In this document: piece after piece, positions 50,309 to 61,400 of the stretch
How positions within the stretch are numbered: position 1 is the first letter of the stretch
Layout of the letters: every line of letters begins with the position of its first letter
Assembly (NCBI RefSeq): GCF_964065165.1
Contig: NZ_OZ061549.1
Coordinates: 2,046,001-2,110,000 of the forward strand
Reading direction: 5' to 3'
DNA length: 64,000 bases
Source: Levilactobacillus yonginensis
GTDB taxonomy: Bacteria; Bacillota; Bacilli; Lactobacillales; Lactobacillaceae
Position numbers and translations under genes: made by a program
Notes under the pieces: model-generated
The model's database searches: none
What the model saw: only the letters and a program-made list of their open reading frames with translations
What the model was told of the DNA's origin: nothing

Positions 50309-51946
50309 ATGAAGCGAATAGGGACACACCTGCATAGTAAAAATAGTCAGGTCCTGGGGTTGTTAACGATTGTAGGCGTGTTTATCATGACCTTCTGCTC
50401 CTACACCTCCCCAGCGTTTTATTTTGACACGTCACCGGATAACAACGCGTTCTTCACGGTCGGCAAGGCCATGATGCACGGCATCGTTCCCTATAAAGAT
50501 ATTTTTGAACAGAAGGGGCCGTACGTCTACTTTCTCCACGGCTTGGCCTACCTCGTCAGCAATCGCAGTTTCTTGTTGATCTTTGTGTATGAAGTTGCGA
50601 CGCTGGTGGCCGCCATGTTTTTGGTCTACAAGTTGGGCCAGCTACTCAAGGTCAGCCAACTGGGCGCACTGTTGATTGCGTTGTTATCGCCATTACTATT
50701 TTTATATCACCCGTACTACGATTACGGGGATACGGTGGAATTTTTCACGTTGCCGCTATTGATTTCCCTCGTTTACCTGCTAGTTCTGTTGGACCAACGG
50801 GGGTTAACGGTCAGTCACTGGTGGTTCTTCGCGCAGGGCGCCATCGTGGGGGTCGTGTTCCTGTCGAAGTATACGTTGCTAGGCGCCTGGATCGTCTTTT
50901 ATTTGGGCTTGGTGGGTGGCTTGCTGGCGAAGCGCCAGTGGCGGCAATTGGGTCGCGTGGTGGGTTGGAGTGCCGGCGGGTTCCTGGTGACGACCGTGCC
51001 GTGGCTGATTTACTTCCTGGTCACGGGTGGGTTGCGTGCGTTCATCAACGTGTATATTCTGTTTAACACCAAGGTTTACCTGACTTCATCAGTCGCCGCG
51101 TTTTCTAACCTGGTGCAGTCGATGACGGTGGTTTCTCAATTTTTCCAGAACAACGTCCTGTTCTTCTTACTGGGCGTGGTGGGGACGTTACTGGTGACGT
51201 TTCAACGCGACGTGTTTCAGCATAACTTCACACGTGGCCTGTATCTGTTGACAATGTTGGGGTGCGACCTCTTTGCGCTCTATGGATACCAAGCGGGGTC
51301 GGTATACCAGTACTATGAACTGATTTACTTTGCGGGCTTCGTCCTACCATTCGTGTACCTGGGCAAGCTATTCTTTGCACGGGTTCAGTTGCCAAATGAA
51401 AACGAAGACACGTTCGCAATTTTGGCAACGTTGATCATCAGTTTATTTCTGGTACTGGGTGTGAATAATAACGTGACGAATTCCAAGATATTTCCCAATA
51501 ACGCGTCCGTTACAGAAAAGGCGACGACCAAGCCGCAACAGCCCGCGCAATTGGTTTTTGGGCACATCATGCGCTCGGCGCACGCTCCGCTGACGATGTT
51601 GAACTACGGCTCAATCGATATGGGTTTTTATACAGCATCGGGCGCCGTGCCGTCGACGTATTTCTTTCAGAACTACAACATTCCGCAGGCCTCAGCGCCG
51701 CAGATCCTGCAGTCACAGGTTAATTTGATCAAGCAGGGCCAGGTAGAATGGGTCGTGTTGAATACGCCGGCTGGTAAGACAGTGAAACAGTGGCAGGGCG
51801 GGGGTGGCCGCATTAGCAGCGGCAATCTGAACCCGGGGACGGCGAAGTTGGCAAAACCACTGAATGAGAATTATCGGGAAGTGGCGCAACACACCCAGGT
51901 CTTTGAAGGGGTCAGCGTGACTTACTGGTTGTATCGGCTTCGGTAG
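50309..51946 (+). CDS. GT-C fold membrane glycosyltransferase
   Basis: 545 aa with GGGGAGGGG before the ATG. About 11 transmembrane helices. The first extracellular loop has DTSPDNNAFFTVGKAMMHGIVPYKDIFEQKGPYVYF, the acidic/Tyr/Lys pattern of GT39-like and ArnT-like enzymes that move sugars from polyprenyl phosphate donors. The C-terminal 150 residues are soluble and extracellular. In lactobacilli such proteins glycosylate wall polymers or surface proteins; the Ser-rich surface protein just upstream is a possible acceptor, by position only. Confidence 0.75.
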   Translation: MKRIGTHLHSKNSQVLGLLTIVGVFIMTFCSYTSPAFYFDTSPDNNAFFTVGKAMMHGIVPYKDIFEQKGPYVYFLHGLAYLVSNRSFLLIFVYEVATLVAAMFLVYKLGQLLKVSQLGALLIALLSPLLFLYHPYYDYGDTVEFFTLPLLISLVYLLVLLDQRGLTVSHWWFFAQGAIVGVVFLSKYTLLGAWIVFYLGLVGGLLAKRQWRQLGRVVGWSAGGFLVTTVPWLIYFLVTGGLRAFINVYILFNTKVYLTSSVAAFSNLVQSMTVVSQFFQNNVLFFLLGVVGTLLVTFQRDVFQHNFTRGLYLLTMLGCDLFALYGYQAGSVYQYYELIYFAGFVLPFVYLGKLFFARVQLPNENEDTFAILATLIISLFLVLGVNNNVTNSKIFPNNASVTEKATTKPQQPAQLVFGHIMRSAHAPLTMLNYGSIDMGFYTASGAVPSTYFFQNYNIPQASAPQILQSQVNLIKQGQVEWVVLNTPAGKTVKQWQGGGGRISSGNLNPGTAKLAKPLNENYREVAQHTQVFEGVSVTYWLYRLR

Positions 51947-51956
51947 TGTTCTTATT

Positions 51957-52144
51957 GCCGCCTCCGGCGCCCAGAAATTTGGCCCGCTGTGGGGAACGGG
52001 CCAAGCCTGGGGAGCGGTCTTGTCCCTCGACTTGAAGCCTCGGTAACCCGTCGAGGCTCCAAGCTCGTCCCACGGACTAGGTCGGCCAAGAACGCCAACC
52101 AATTCCGTCGCCACTGCGGACCAAATTTCTGGTCACCTACGGCT
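51957..52144 (-). repeat. Dispersed structured repeat, copy R16
   Basis: Minus-strand copy. Basal stem CCAGAAATTTGG.CCGC (51971-51987) with 52116-52132, one mismatch. It starts 10 bp after the glycosyltransferase stop. Back-to-back with R17. Confidence 0.8.
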
Positions 52145-52432
52145 ACGGTGGTCGGTGACCACTACCTGGCTGATGCAGTCTGTGACGTCACTGGGCCTGG
52201 CATGTGGTGTGCTGACCAGTTGATTACTGTTGGGATTGGAATAGCTGATTTGTATTGTAGGCTGGCTGTGTGCGACGGCTACGACAATTGATTTTTCGAT
52301 TGCTGACAGATTAACTGAAGGGTCAGAATAGCTAGCTCACTCAGTATCTAAGTTGTGGCTAACGACGGAAGATTTAGTGGTTAAGACTATGATGGAAATT
52401 TTAAACTAAACTGATGATTAGCGGACGATGTA

Positions 52433-52620
52433 GCCGGAGAAAGTCAGGAGCGGTGCTGGCCGTGTCGGTGGTCTTAGCTCGGCGAAATTTGCCGAAGTTA
52501 GAGCACGGGACGACCTTGGAGACTCAGGGTTCTTCTGAGGCTTCAAGTCGAGCTGAAGGACCGGTCCTTAGGCCGGAAGCGGTCCCCACGGCAGGCACTG
52601 CTCCTGACTTTTGTAGGCGG
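52433..52620 (+). repeat. Dispersed structured repeat, copy R17
   Basis: Begins GCCGGAGA. The 17-bp basal stem AAAGTCAGGAGCGGTGC (52440-52456) pairs with 52595-52611 (one G-U). It has the shared GTGTCGGTGGTCTTAG segment. Confidence 0.85.
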
Positions 52621-52688
52621 AAAGCTTCTCGGAACCAGCATCACACCAGATATTTTTTAACCAATTAATGATATGACAACTCTAATAT

Positions 52689-52720
52689 AAGGGGCGTTGG
52701 AGACTACTCTGACGCCCTTT
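52689..52720. terminator. Hairpin upstream of guaB
   Basis: AAGGGGCGT and GACGCCCTT form an imperfect stem with T's after it. It could end a transcript entering from R17, since no gene lies between. Confidence 0.5.
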
Positions 52721-52800
52721 ATGTTGGACTTGATACACAGCGGGAAATAGCGTGGTTGCTTTGAAATTTGCTCAAAACGATGATAGTTCAATGAGAGTCC

Positions 52801-52829
52801 TTGACCTGACTGGCCTAGACTGGTAAATT
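52801..52829 (+). promoter_or_regulatory. guaB promoter
   Basis: TTGACC (52801-52806), 17-bp spacer, TAAATT (52824-52829), about 68 bp before the start. The leader is short and shows no riboswitch fold. Confidence 0.7.
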
Positions 52830-52857
52830 AAGAAACAATATCTCCCAGGATTCCTAA

Positions 52858-54036
<1,179 letters not shown>

Positions 54037-54054
54037 ACAGACTTTTTAAATTGA

Positions 54055-54090
54055 AGGGACTGACCGTTGTTTAACGGTTGGCCTTTTTTG
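54055..54090 (+). terminator. guaB terminator
   Basis: CTGACCGTT/AACGGTTGG around a TGTT-like loop, followed by TTTTTT. Confidence 0.8.
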
Positions 54091-54104
54091 TTTGTGTGTT
54101 GTTT

Positions 54105-54255
54105 GCGCCTTGCCAGGCGAGAAAAATAGGCTGGAACGCTGTGAACGCGATTTCGAGCCAAAGAGCGGTCTCGAAACTCGGTTCTGCCTAACCACGGAAG
54201 GACGCCGTGCTAAGGCAGTGCCACGGCTGAGCCTATTTTTCTCGCCTTCACGGCT
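54105..54255 (-). repeat. Dispersed structured repeat, copy R18
   Basis: Minus-strand copy. A perfect 17-bp basal stem GGCGAGAAAAATAGGCT (54116-54132) with 54230-54246. TTTCGAG/CTCGAAA (54151-54157, 54170-54176) holds the conserved loop. Back-to-back with R19. Confidence 0.9.
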
Positions 54256-54342
54256 GATACAGATGGACGACTAAGATGTTCAGCGACGATGAACCGGGCG
54301 GTCAAGTCAGGGTGAACCTGTGTTACAGTTGGTGTGATGTCA

Positions 54343-54494
54343 GCCGTGAGGGCGGGCCTGTAGGTGCTCAGCCATGAAATTTCTCTTAGCTGAGGGGACT
54401 TCTCAGGTTAGAGAAAGGTCGGCCTTTGAGACCGTTCTTTGGCTCAAAGCCGTGCCCATGGCGTTCCAGCACCTACAGGATCGCCCGGTAAGGC
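54343..54494 (+). repeat. Dispersed structured repeat, copy R19
   Basis: Begins GCCGTGAGG, ends CGGTAAGGCG. Basal stem CCTGTAGGTGCT (54357-54368) with 54468-54479, extended by GGGCG/CGCCC. CTTTGAG/CTCAAAG (54424-54430, 54443-54449) around ACCGTTCTTTGG. Confidence 0.9.
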
Positions 54495-54583
54495 GCCAAC
54501 AAAGCACCACTCCCAGCACAAACCCTTAGTTGGTCAGGAACAGGAAAATAGTGTAAGATTAAGGAATGGTAAAGTGCCTTACG

Positions 54584-54607
54584 CCCGACTAAAGGTTCGG
54601 GTTTTTC
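54584..54607 (+). terminator. Terminator between a short upstream transcript and the two-component operon
   Basis: CCCGA (54584-54588) pairs with TCGGG (54597-54601), then TTTTT. A TTGCTAAAAT extended -10 lies about 30 bp further on, probably the operon promoter. Confidence 0.55.
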
Positions 54608-54704
54608 GGCCGCACTCCGGCGTTTATTTGCTAAAATGGACAGTAAACCTACGGGGACAGACCGCTAGTGAAATTGCCTAGCTGTTAAAGGAGATTACTA
54701 CACG

Positions 54705-55394
54705 ATGAAAATTTTAGTTGTCGATGACGATAAAGAAATTGCCCAGTTACTTGAAATCTACATTAAAAACGAAGGTTACGAACCCCTGACCGCTTATGAC
54801 GGTAAGGAAGCGCTGACCAAATTACACACCACGCCTGATATTTCATTGATGATTTTGGACATTATGATGCCCGAAATGAGTGGGATTGAAGTCATGAAGG
54901 AAGTTCGGAAAGACTCCCAAATTCCCATCTTGATTCTCTCTGCTAAGACTGGGGATATGGACAAGATTCAGGGGTTGATTTCTGGTGCCGATGATTATGT
55001 AACCAAGCCATTTAACCCATTAGAAGTTATGGCTCGGGTCAAGTCACTGTTACGGCGGAGTCAAGACCAAGTCACTGACGATGCGCCAGACGTTCTGGAC
55101 ATCGGGACGTTGACCATCAACAAAGATTCCCACGAAGTCAAGACGATTGCCGGCAAGACTATTTCCCTGACGGCGCTGGAATTTGGGATTCTCTACCTGC
55201 TGGCCAGTCACCCCAACCGGGTCTTCTCAGCCGATGAGATTTTTGAACGCGTTTGGCGTCAGGAAAGCATTGTTTCGGCCAAGACTGTCATGGTCCACGT
55301 GAGTCACTTGCGGGATAAGATCGAAGAAGCCACGAACGGCGAAAAGGTTATTCAAACCGTTTGGGGCGTTGGTTACAAGATTGAGTCACACTAA
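54705..55394 (+). CDS. OmpR/PhoB-family response regulator
   Basis: 229 aa. The receiver domain has acidic residues in VVDDDKE, phospho-acceptor Asp52 in MILDIMMP and Lys101 in VTKPF. The C-terminal winged helix ends LRDKIEEATNGEKVIQTVWGVGYKIE. Closest in style to the VanR/YycF-like subgroup of Firmicutes. AAAGGAG precedes the ATG. It is followed by its histidine kinase and by dacA, so cell-wall stress sensing is a likely theme. Confidence 0.92.
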   Translation: MKILVVDDDKEIAQLLEIYIKNEGYEPLTAYDGKEALTKLHTTPDISLMILDIMMPEMSGIEVMKEVRKDSQIPILILSAKTGDMDKIQGLISGADDYVTKPFNPLEVMARVKSLLRRSQDQVTDDAPDVLDIGTLTINKDSHEVKTIAGKTISLTALEFGILYLLASHPNRVFSADEIFERVWRQESIVSAKTVMVHVSHLRDKIEEATNGEKVIQTVWGVGYKIESH

Positions 55395-55431
55395 GCCAAC
55401 AAGTTGCGGCTATTGGAGAGGGAAGTTACCA

Positions 55432-55485
55432 TTGGAAAATTTACACACATCCCAATTAAATAGCAGACTGGGGGCCGCGGCATGA
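55432..55485 (+). CDS. Possible 17-aa upstream ORF coupled to the kinase gene
   Basis: TTG at 55432 after GGAGAGGGAAG; it encodes MENLHTSQLNSRLGAAA. Its stop TGA overlaps the kinase ATG (ATGA at 55482-55485), an arrangement that allows coupled translation. No direct proof of expression. Confidence 0.3.
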   Translation: MENLHTSQLNSRLGAAA

Positions 55486-56657
55486 AGCTAACGACACGGG
55501 AAAAAAGCGCGCTCTTCATGGAAGGTGTCGTGACGGTTATTCTCCTATTGATGCTGAACCTGGCATTGCTGGTGCTGATCAGTCAGGCCATCGAAAGCAA
55601 CCCCGGACTGCGTGATGGGATCTTTATCATCAAACGGTCCGTGGTGTTTGGCCCTAACCACTTCCAATTGTGGAGTTGGGAAAACGTCTTTGTGACCTTC
55701 ATGGTATTGGCCGACGGGGTCGTCGTTTGGTGGCGCCTGATTCGCCGGTATCACCAGATGCAGCTGCATCACATCATCGACGAATTACACTATATTGCCA
55801 ACGGCCACTTTGACCATCGGATTCCGTTCCGGGTCAGTGGGGACGTGCAGCGGGTGGTAGATTCTGTCAACGCCCTGGTGGATTCCGTCATTAACTCGAT
55901 GGATGAAGAACGGGCCATCGAGAAGTCGAAAGATGAGCTGATCACGAACGTCAGTCATGATATCCGGACGCCGTTGACCTCGATCATTGGCTACTTGGGT
56001 TTGATTGAAGACCAGCAATATCACACGAAGGACGACCTGTTAAAATACACGCATACGGCCTTTTTGAAATCGAAACAGATGAAGTCCTTGGTGGATGATT
56101 TGTTTGAATACACCAAGGTGCGGCAGACCGATACGCCGTTGAGTCTAAACAACATTGACTTAGCGGCCATGTTGGAACAGCTTGGCGCTAGCTTTGAGCT
56201 GGAGGCCCAGAAGAAGGGCATGACGATTGGCTCAACCAGTGAGCCAGCAATCCTCATGATGGAGGCAGACCCCGAGAAATTAGTCCGGGTATTTAACAAC
56301 TTGGTCTCTAATGCGTTGAAGTATGGCGACGGCGGTAAGGAAATCAACCTGAACGCTAAGCGCCTGAGCGACAACGAGTTGGAAGTTCGGGTCACGAACG
56401 ATGGGCCGAAGATTCCTAAAGAATCCCTGGCGTTGATCTTCGAACGGTTTTATCGGGTCGAAGAATCGCGTTCCAAGGAAACCGGTGGAACCGGGCTGGG
56501 ACTCGCCATTGCGCAGAGCATCGTAGCCTTACACGGTGGCTACATTTACGTGGAGTCGGACGACGAACTCACCAGCTTTGTGATTCATTTACCAGTTAAA
56601 CACGATCACCCGTTGGAGATTCCGCAACGGTTGAAGGGTCCAGCTACGCGCAAGTAA
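55482..56657 (+). CDS. Sensor histidine kinase (VanS-like)
   Basis: 391 aa. Two transmembrane helices (about 12-35 and 66-86) enclose a short extracellular loop of about 30 residues, so an intramembrane or wall-proximal signal is likely. HAMP-like region about 88-145; HisKA with His159 in NVSHDIRTPLTSIIGYL; HATPase with NLVSNALKYGDGG (N box), FERFYRVEESRSKETGGTGLGLAI (F and G boxes). It phosphorylates the regulator encoded 87 bp upstream. The short loop and VanS-like core resemble cell-envelope stress kinases. Confidence 0.92.
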   Translation: MKLTTREKSALFMEGVVTVILLLMLNLALLVLISQAIESNPGLRDGIFIIKRSVVFGPNHFQLWSWENVFVTFMVLADGVVVWWRLIRRYHQMQLHHIIDELHYIANGHFDHRIPFRVSGDVQRVVDSVNALVDSVINSMDEERAIEKSKDELITNVSHDIRTPLTSIIGYLGLIEDQQYHTKDDLLKYTHTAFLKSKQMKSLVDDLFEYTKVRQTDTPLSLNNIDLAAMLEQLGASFELEAQKKGMTIGSTSEPAILMMEADPEKLVRVFNNLVSNALKYGDGGKEINLNAKRLSDNELEVRVTNDGPKIPKESLALIFERFYRVEESRSKETGGTGLGLAIAQSIVALHGGYIYVESDDELTSFVIHLPVKHDHPLEIPQRLKGPATRK

Positions 56658-56708
56658 GTCAGCGTCGGTTCACGCCGACATTACATAAGATAGAGGAGTT
56701 TTAATTCA

Positions 56709-58037
56709 ATGAAACGATTAAAGCAAGTTGTCATGGGCCTGGTAACGGCGGTTACGCTGTTTGCCGGGGGCATGAGCACGGCCGTGACGGCGCCGGTAAC
56801 GGCCCAGGCGGCAACGACCAGTAAAACGAGCACGACCGTTAACCTGAAGGCTAAGGCGGGAATCGCCGTTGACGCCAAGACCGGTCAGATTCTGTACGAA
56901 AAAAACGGTGACCAAGCGTTGCCCGTTGCTTCCATGACGAAGTTGTTGTCCATCTACCTGGTTCTTCAGGCGATTCACAACGGCAAACTGAAATGGGACC
57001 AGAAAATTACCATCAATAAGGATATTGCTAAAATTGCCCAGAACACTAAGTTGTCCAACGTCCCACTACGGGCGGGTCACAGCTACACGGTTAAGTCTCT
57101 GTACCAGGCCTCGCTGATTTACTCCGCTAACGGGGCGATTGAGGCGCTGGGGGAGGCCGTTGCCGGTTCACCGCACGCGTTTGTGACTCAGATGAGGGCA
57201 CAGGCCAAGAAGCTGGGAATGACCGACGTAACTATTTACAACGCCTGTGGGTTGACCAACAAACAGGTTGGTAACCTGGGGTACGACAACGTGAGTGGTT
57301 CCACGGAAAACAAGTGGTCTGCCGCGGACCAAGCTAAGCTGACAGTGGCCTTGTTGAATAAATATCCAGAAGTCTTACAGACGACGAAGATTTCTAAGCA
57401 GTGGTTTGAGAAGGGCACCGCTGATGCCACGAAGATGGAAAACTGGAATTGGATGTTGAAAGGTTTATCCGCAGCCTATTCTAAGCTCCACGTTGATGGG
57501 TTGAAGACGGGGACGTCCGACGCTGCCGGGGCCAACTTTACTGGGACCGCCAACAACAACGGAAATCGGATCGTGACGGTGGTCTTACACGCCGCCCACA
57601 AGTCTGAGACCGACCCATCTCGTTTTAAGCAAACGCAAAAGATGATGTCGTACGTTTACAACAATTTCAAGACGGTCGACGTTAAGGCAGACAGCCAAGT
57701 GGCTGGGGCCAAGTCCGTGAAAACGAACGATGCGAAACAGCCAACCGCTAAGACGGCGGTGGCCAGTGGCGTCAAGCTCTGGATTCGTAACGACCAAGTG
57801 GCCAGCAACGTGCAGGCTAAGGCCCAGTTGAAAGGGAAGCTGACCAAGAACAACGCCTTGGAAGCACCCGTTTCAAAGAATTCAACTATTGGAACGGCCA
57901 ACATTTCCTTGAAGGGTGACCAGTTAGGTTTCTTGGGCAATACCAAGACGACGAAGGTACCGTTGAAGGTGACGCAAACCGTTGAGAAAGCCAACATCTT
58001 TGTTCGGCTGTGGCGGTCCATCGTCGCGTTATTCTAA
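56709..58037 (+). CDS. dacA: D-alanyl-D-alanine carboxypeptidase (low-molecular-weight PBP)
   Basis: 442 aa. Signal peptide 1-35 (cleavage near AQA/AT). The serine transpeptidase fold has SMTK at 75-78 (nucleophile Ser75), SAN at 139-141 and KTG at 266-268. The C-terminal 130 residues form the beta-rich domain of DacA/PBP5 and end in an amphipathic helix KANIFVRLWRSIVALF suited to membrane attachment. It trims the terminal D-Ala from peptidoglycan pentapeptides. Directly downstream of the two-component genes (51 bp), so it could be part of their regulon. Confidence 0.93.
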   Translation: MKRLKQVVMGLVTAVTLFAGGMSTAVTAPVTAQAATTSKTSTTVNLKAKAGIAVDAKTGQILYEKNGDQALPVASMTKLLSIYLVLQAIHNGKLKWDQKITINKDIAKIAQNTKLSNVPLRAGHSYTVKSLYQASLIYSANGAIEALGEAVAGSPHAFVTQMRAQAKKLGMTDVTIYNACGLTNKQVGNLGYDNVSGSTENKWSAADQAKLTVALLNKYPEVLQTTKISKQWFEKGTADATKMENWNWMLKGLSAAYSKLHVDGLKTGTSDAAGANFTGTANNNGNRIVTVVLHAAHKSETDPSRFKQTQKMMSYVYNNFKTVDVKADSQVAGAKSVKTNDAKQPTAKTAVASGVKLWIRNDQVASNVQAKAQLKGKLTKNNALEAPVSKNSTIGTANISLKGDQLGFLGNTKTTKVPLKVTQTVEKANIFVRLWRSIVALF

Positions 58038-58049
58038 TTTAGATGGTAG

Positions 58050-58078
58050 AATCGCTCACTGATGGTGGGCGATTTTTT
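58050..58078 (+). terminator. dacA terminator
   Basis: AATCGCTCAC (58050-58059) pairs with GTGGGCGATT (58065-58074), then TTTT. Confidence 0.85.
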
Positions 58079-58427
58079 AATGCAGTAATTGATAAGAATC
58101 AAGTTGTTTGGTGAGCGAATCTGCTACGATATCAGCTAGAGTAGTCTTCACCCGAGACCTCATCGAGTAGTACGGCGTTGGTCTCAAATCGGTAAGTTGA
58201 GTGGGACTGTTTATTCAGTTAGTCCTATTAACTGCTAGTTTCCTAATGCAAATTTTATTTTTGTCTTATTTTCGACGATTAAGACTGGTATCACGCGTTT
58301 GACGGCGATTTCAGTGATTAATGAATGCCGTGTTGTGTTTTTGACAAGTCAAGTAATAGTGTGCGAAGATACTTTTATTATTAGCTGAAAACGCGCAATT
58401 TTAAGGATATTTTGAGGATAAAGGGAG
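58079..58427. other. Intergenic region upstream of the YhgE-like gene
   Basis: About 350 bp, AT-rich, no ORF. A palindrome-like CCGAGACC/GGTCTC pair occurs near 58153-58186. The promoter is expected in the last 100 bp. Confidence 0.3.
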
Positions 58428-58436
58428 TTGGAATTC

Positions 58437-61400
58437 GTGAACATGATTAAAGGCGAGTGGAATTACATTCGGCACAACCGGTTAATTTTGATTTCTGTGT
58501 TGGCCATTATGTTTATTCCATTCCTCTACAGTATCTTCTTTCTGAAGTCTGTCTGGGATCCATATGGTGAGACTGGCTCGTTACCCGTTGCGGTCGTCAA
58601 CCAAGACCAACCAGTGACGTATCAGGGACAGAAGTTAAATGTTGGTGACCAAACGGTAACTAACTTGAAGAAGAACCATCAATTAGGATGGAAGTTTGTC
58701 TCCGCGAAGACCGCGGCAGATGGGTTGAAGCATCACAAGTACTACACGGTGATCACTTTCCCTAAGAACTTCTCGGCCAACGCCGCTACGGCGCTGAACG
58801 AACATCCTAAGAAGATGACGTTTAGCTACAAGACGAATGGGTCAGCCAACTACATCGCGCAAGTTATGAGTGAAGTGGGTTCATCGCAACTCGACAGTCA
58901 GATTCGCTCTAAGGTAACGAAGGCTTACGCCCAGGCTACCTTTAAGCAGATCTACTCTGTTGGTAAGGGGATGGAAAAGGCGGCCACCGGTTCCGCTAAG
59001 TTAAAGGACGGAACGGTCACCTTGACTGATGGTCTGAACACCTATACGACTGGAGTTCACACGTTGAACAATGGTCTGCAACAAATGAAGACCTCCGTGG
59101 GACCACTGGCGACTGGGATTCAACAGTTAAACACTGGGGCACAGAAATTGAATTCTGGTCTGGGTGAATACACAAGTAAAGTTAATACGTATGCTAACGG
59201 GACAAGCCAATACGTCAGTGGAGTCAACCAATTTACTGGCGGTGTTAGCAAGTTGAGTGCTGGTATGCCAAAATTGACTTCAGGTGCTAACCAAGTGGCT
59301 GCGGGAACCAAGTCATTGAACTCGGGTGTATATCAATATGTAAATGGTGTTTACACGCTGAAGACTGGTGTTAAGCAATTAGGCAGCGGAGTTGGTCCAT
59401 TAGCTAATGGTGTCTCGAAACTTTACACTGGAAGTAAGTCGTTGAATTCTGGCTTATCGGAACTTAGTGGTAAGTCGAAAGACTTGAACTCTGGTGCAAG
59501 CACAGTTGCAGCTGGTGCCTCTAAGCTGAGCCAAGGGGTTAGTTCTGTGAAGTCTGAGCTGAACGGCTTGACGGAACCTAATGCAGCTGGTCAGAGTGTT
59601 TCAGATCAAATTGTAGCTGCACAAGCATTAATTAAAAATATGCAGGCATTGCAAGCTAATTCAGGCCTACAGAACATTGCGTCAGTCTTAACGCCGGCTT
59701 TGCAAGATTTGACGAAGGCAGAAGTACAATTGAATGCAGCTTTAGCTAATCAAAAGGCTGCTGCCAAGACTCTGGAACAGGATGCATCCCAAGGGTCAAC
59801 GACCACTAAGAGTAGTGGTTCGACTGATCTCAGCAGTAAAATAAAGGCAGCTCAGTCTACCGCTGCCAAAATTGCCGCTGAAAAGGGCGATAGTGACGGG
59901 GTTGGCACTGACACCGCAACGTTGCAAAAGCAATTAGCTGAACTGCAAGATGCTGCGGGCAGTGGGTCGTCTAACACTGTGACGACTAAGTCCAATAATG
60001 ATGTTACTGGTGACGCGACAGAGTTAGAACAGGCAACTCAGGCGGTTCAAACAGCAACTGCAGCATTACAAACAGCACTTGGTCAAGTTATGACGGGGTT
60101 GAATACAACCGGACTTGATGCAACAACTGCACAACAACTTCAAGCTGTTGTTGCTGGAGCTAAGAACACCGATCTTGCTGACTTGCAAACTAAGTTGGGG
60201 AGTTTAAAGACGTTAGCCGATAATTCTGGCCAATTATCTGACCTTATCGATGGTGCTAATGAATTAAGCGCCGGTGCTTCAACGTTAAGTAATGGTGTTG
60301 GACAATATACATCTGGTGTTGACTTAGCATTTGCTGGATCAACTCAACTGAACAGTGGGATTTCAAGTTTGAACGCACAAGTTCCTACTTTGCAAAATGG
60401 TGTAACTAAGATTGTGAATGGGACTGCTAAGTTAGCCAAGAAGGGAACTACTTTGAAGAGTGGTTCCGCTAAGGTTGCTAGCGGGGCATCTCAAGTCAGT
60501 GGCGGTCTGCAAAAGGCAGCCGCTGGGGTTAACCAGTTAACTGCTGGTACACCTAAGCTTGCCGCAGCTGGTAGTAAGCTGCAGGCTGGTACACCTAAGT
60601 TGGTGGCTGGTGGTAATCAGCTGAACCAAGGAGCCAACCAGGTGGCTAGTGGTTTGACCCAACTGAACAGCAAGGTACCAGCATTGACCAGTGGGGTTAC
60701 GCAACTGGCCGATGGCTCACAAAAACTGGACGACAATAGTGGCCAGTTGATGAGCGGTGCCAAGAAGCTTTCTGATGGGAATGGCACGTTAGCTAAGTCC
60801 TTGAAGTCAGGTGCTGATCAGATTCAAGCACAACCATTGACGAGCAAGACAGCTGACATGTTTGCCGCACCAACTAAGCTGAAGCATGAAAGTTACAGTT
60901 ACGTGCCTAACTACGGTCACGCACTGGCACCTTACGTGTTGTCCGTTGCCCTCTACGTTGGGGCGTTGGTCTTCAACTTTGCTTTCCCAATTCGGAAAGT
61001 CTCGCGTAAAGACGGGACTGCTACTGGTTGGTTCTTGAGTAAGGTCTCTATTGGTGCCGTTGAAGCACTCGCAATGGGACTGATTGAACCAGCTTTGATG
61101 ATGTTGGGTGGCTTGAGCGTTGATCATCCAGGCCAAATGATTCTGATCTCCGTCATCTTTGCCGAGGCGTCGATGTTCATTGTCATGTTCCTGTCGATGC
61201 TCCTGGATAACCCTGGTCGTTTCATTGCCATGGTGCTTCTGATGTTGCAACTTGGTGGTTCCGGTGGGACGTTCCCTATGGAAGTTACCAACCACTTCTA
61301 CAACGTTGTGCACCCATTCTTGCCAATGACTTACTCAATCCTCGGATTCCGTCAAGCCATTACGTCAGGGATGACGGGCATGGTCGGCGAAGCGGTTTGG

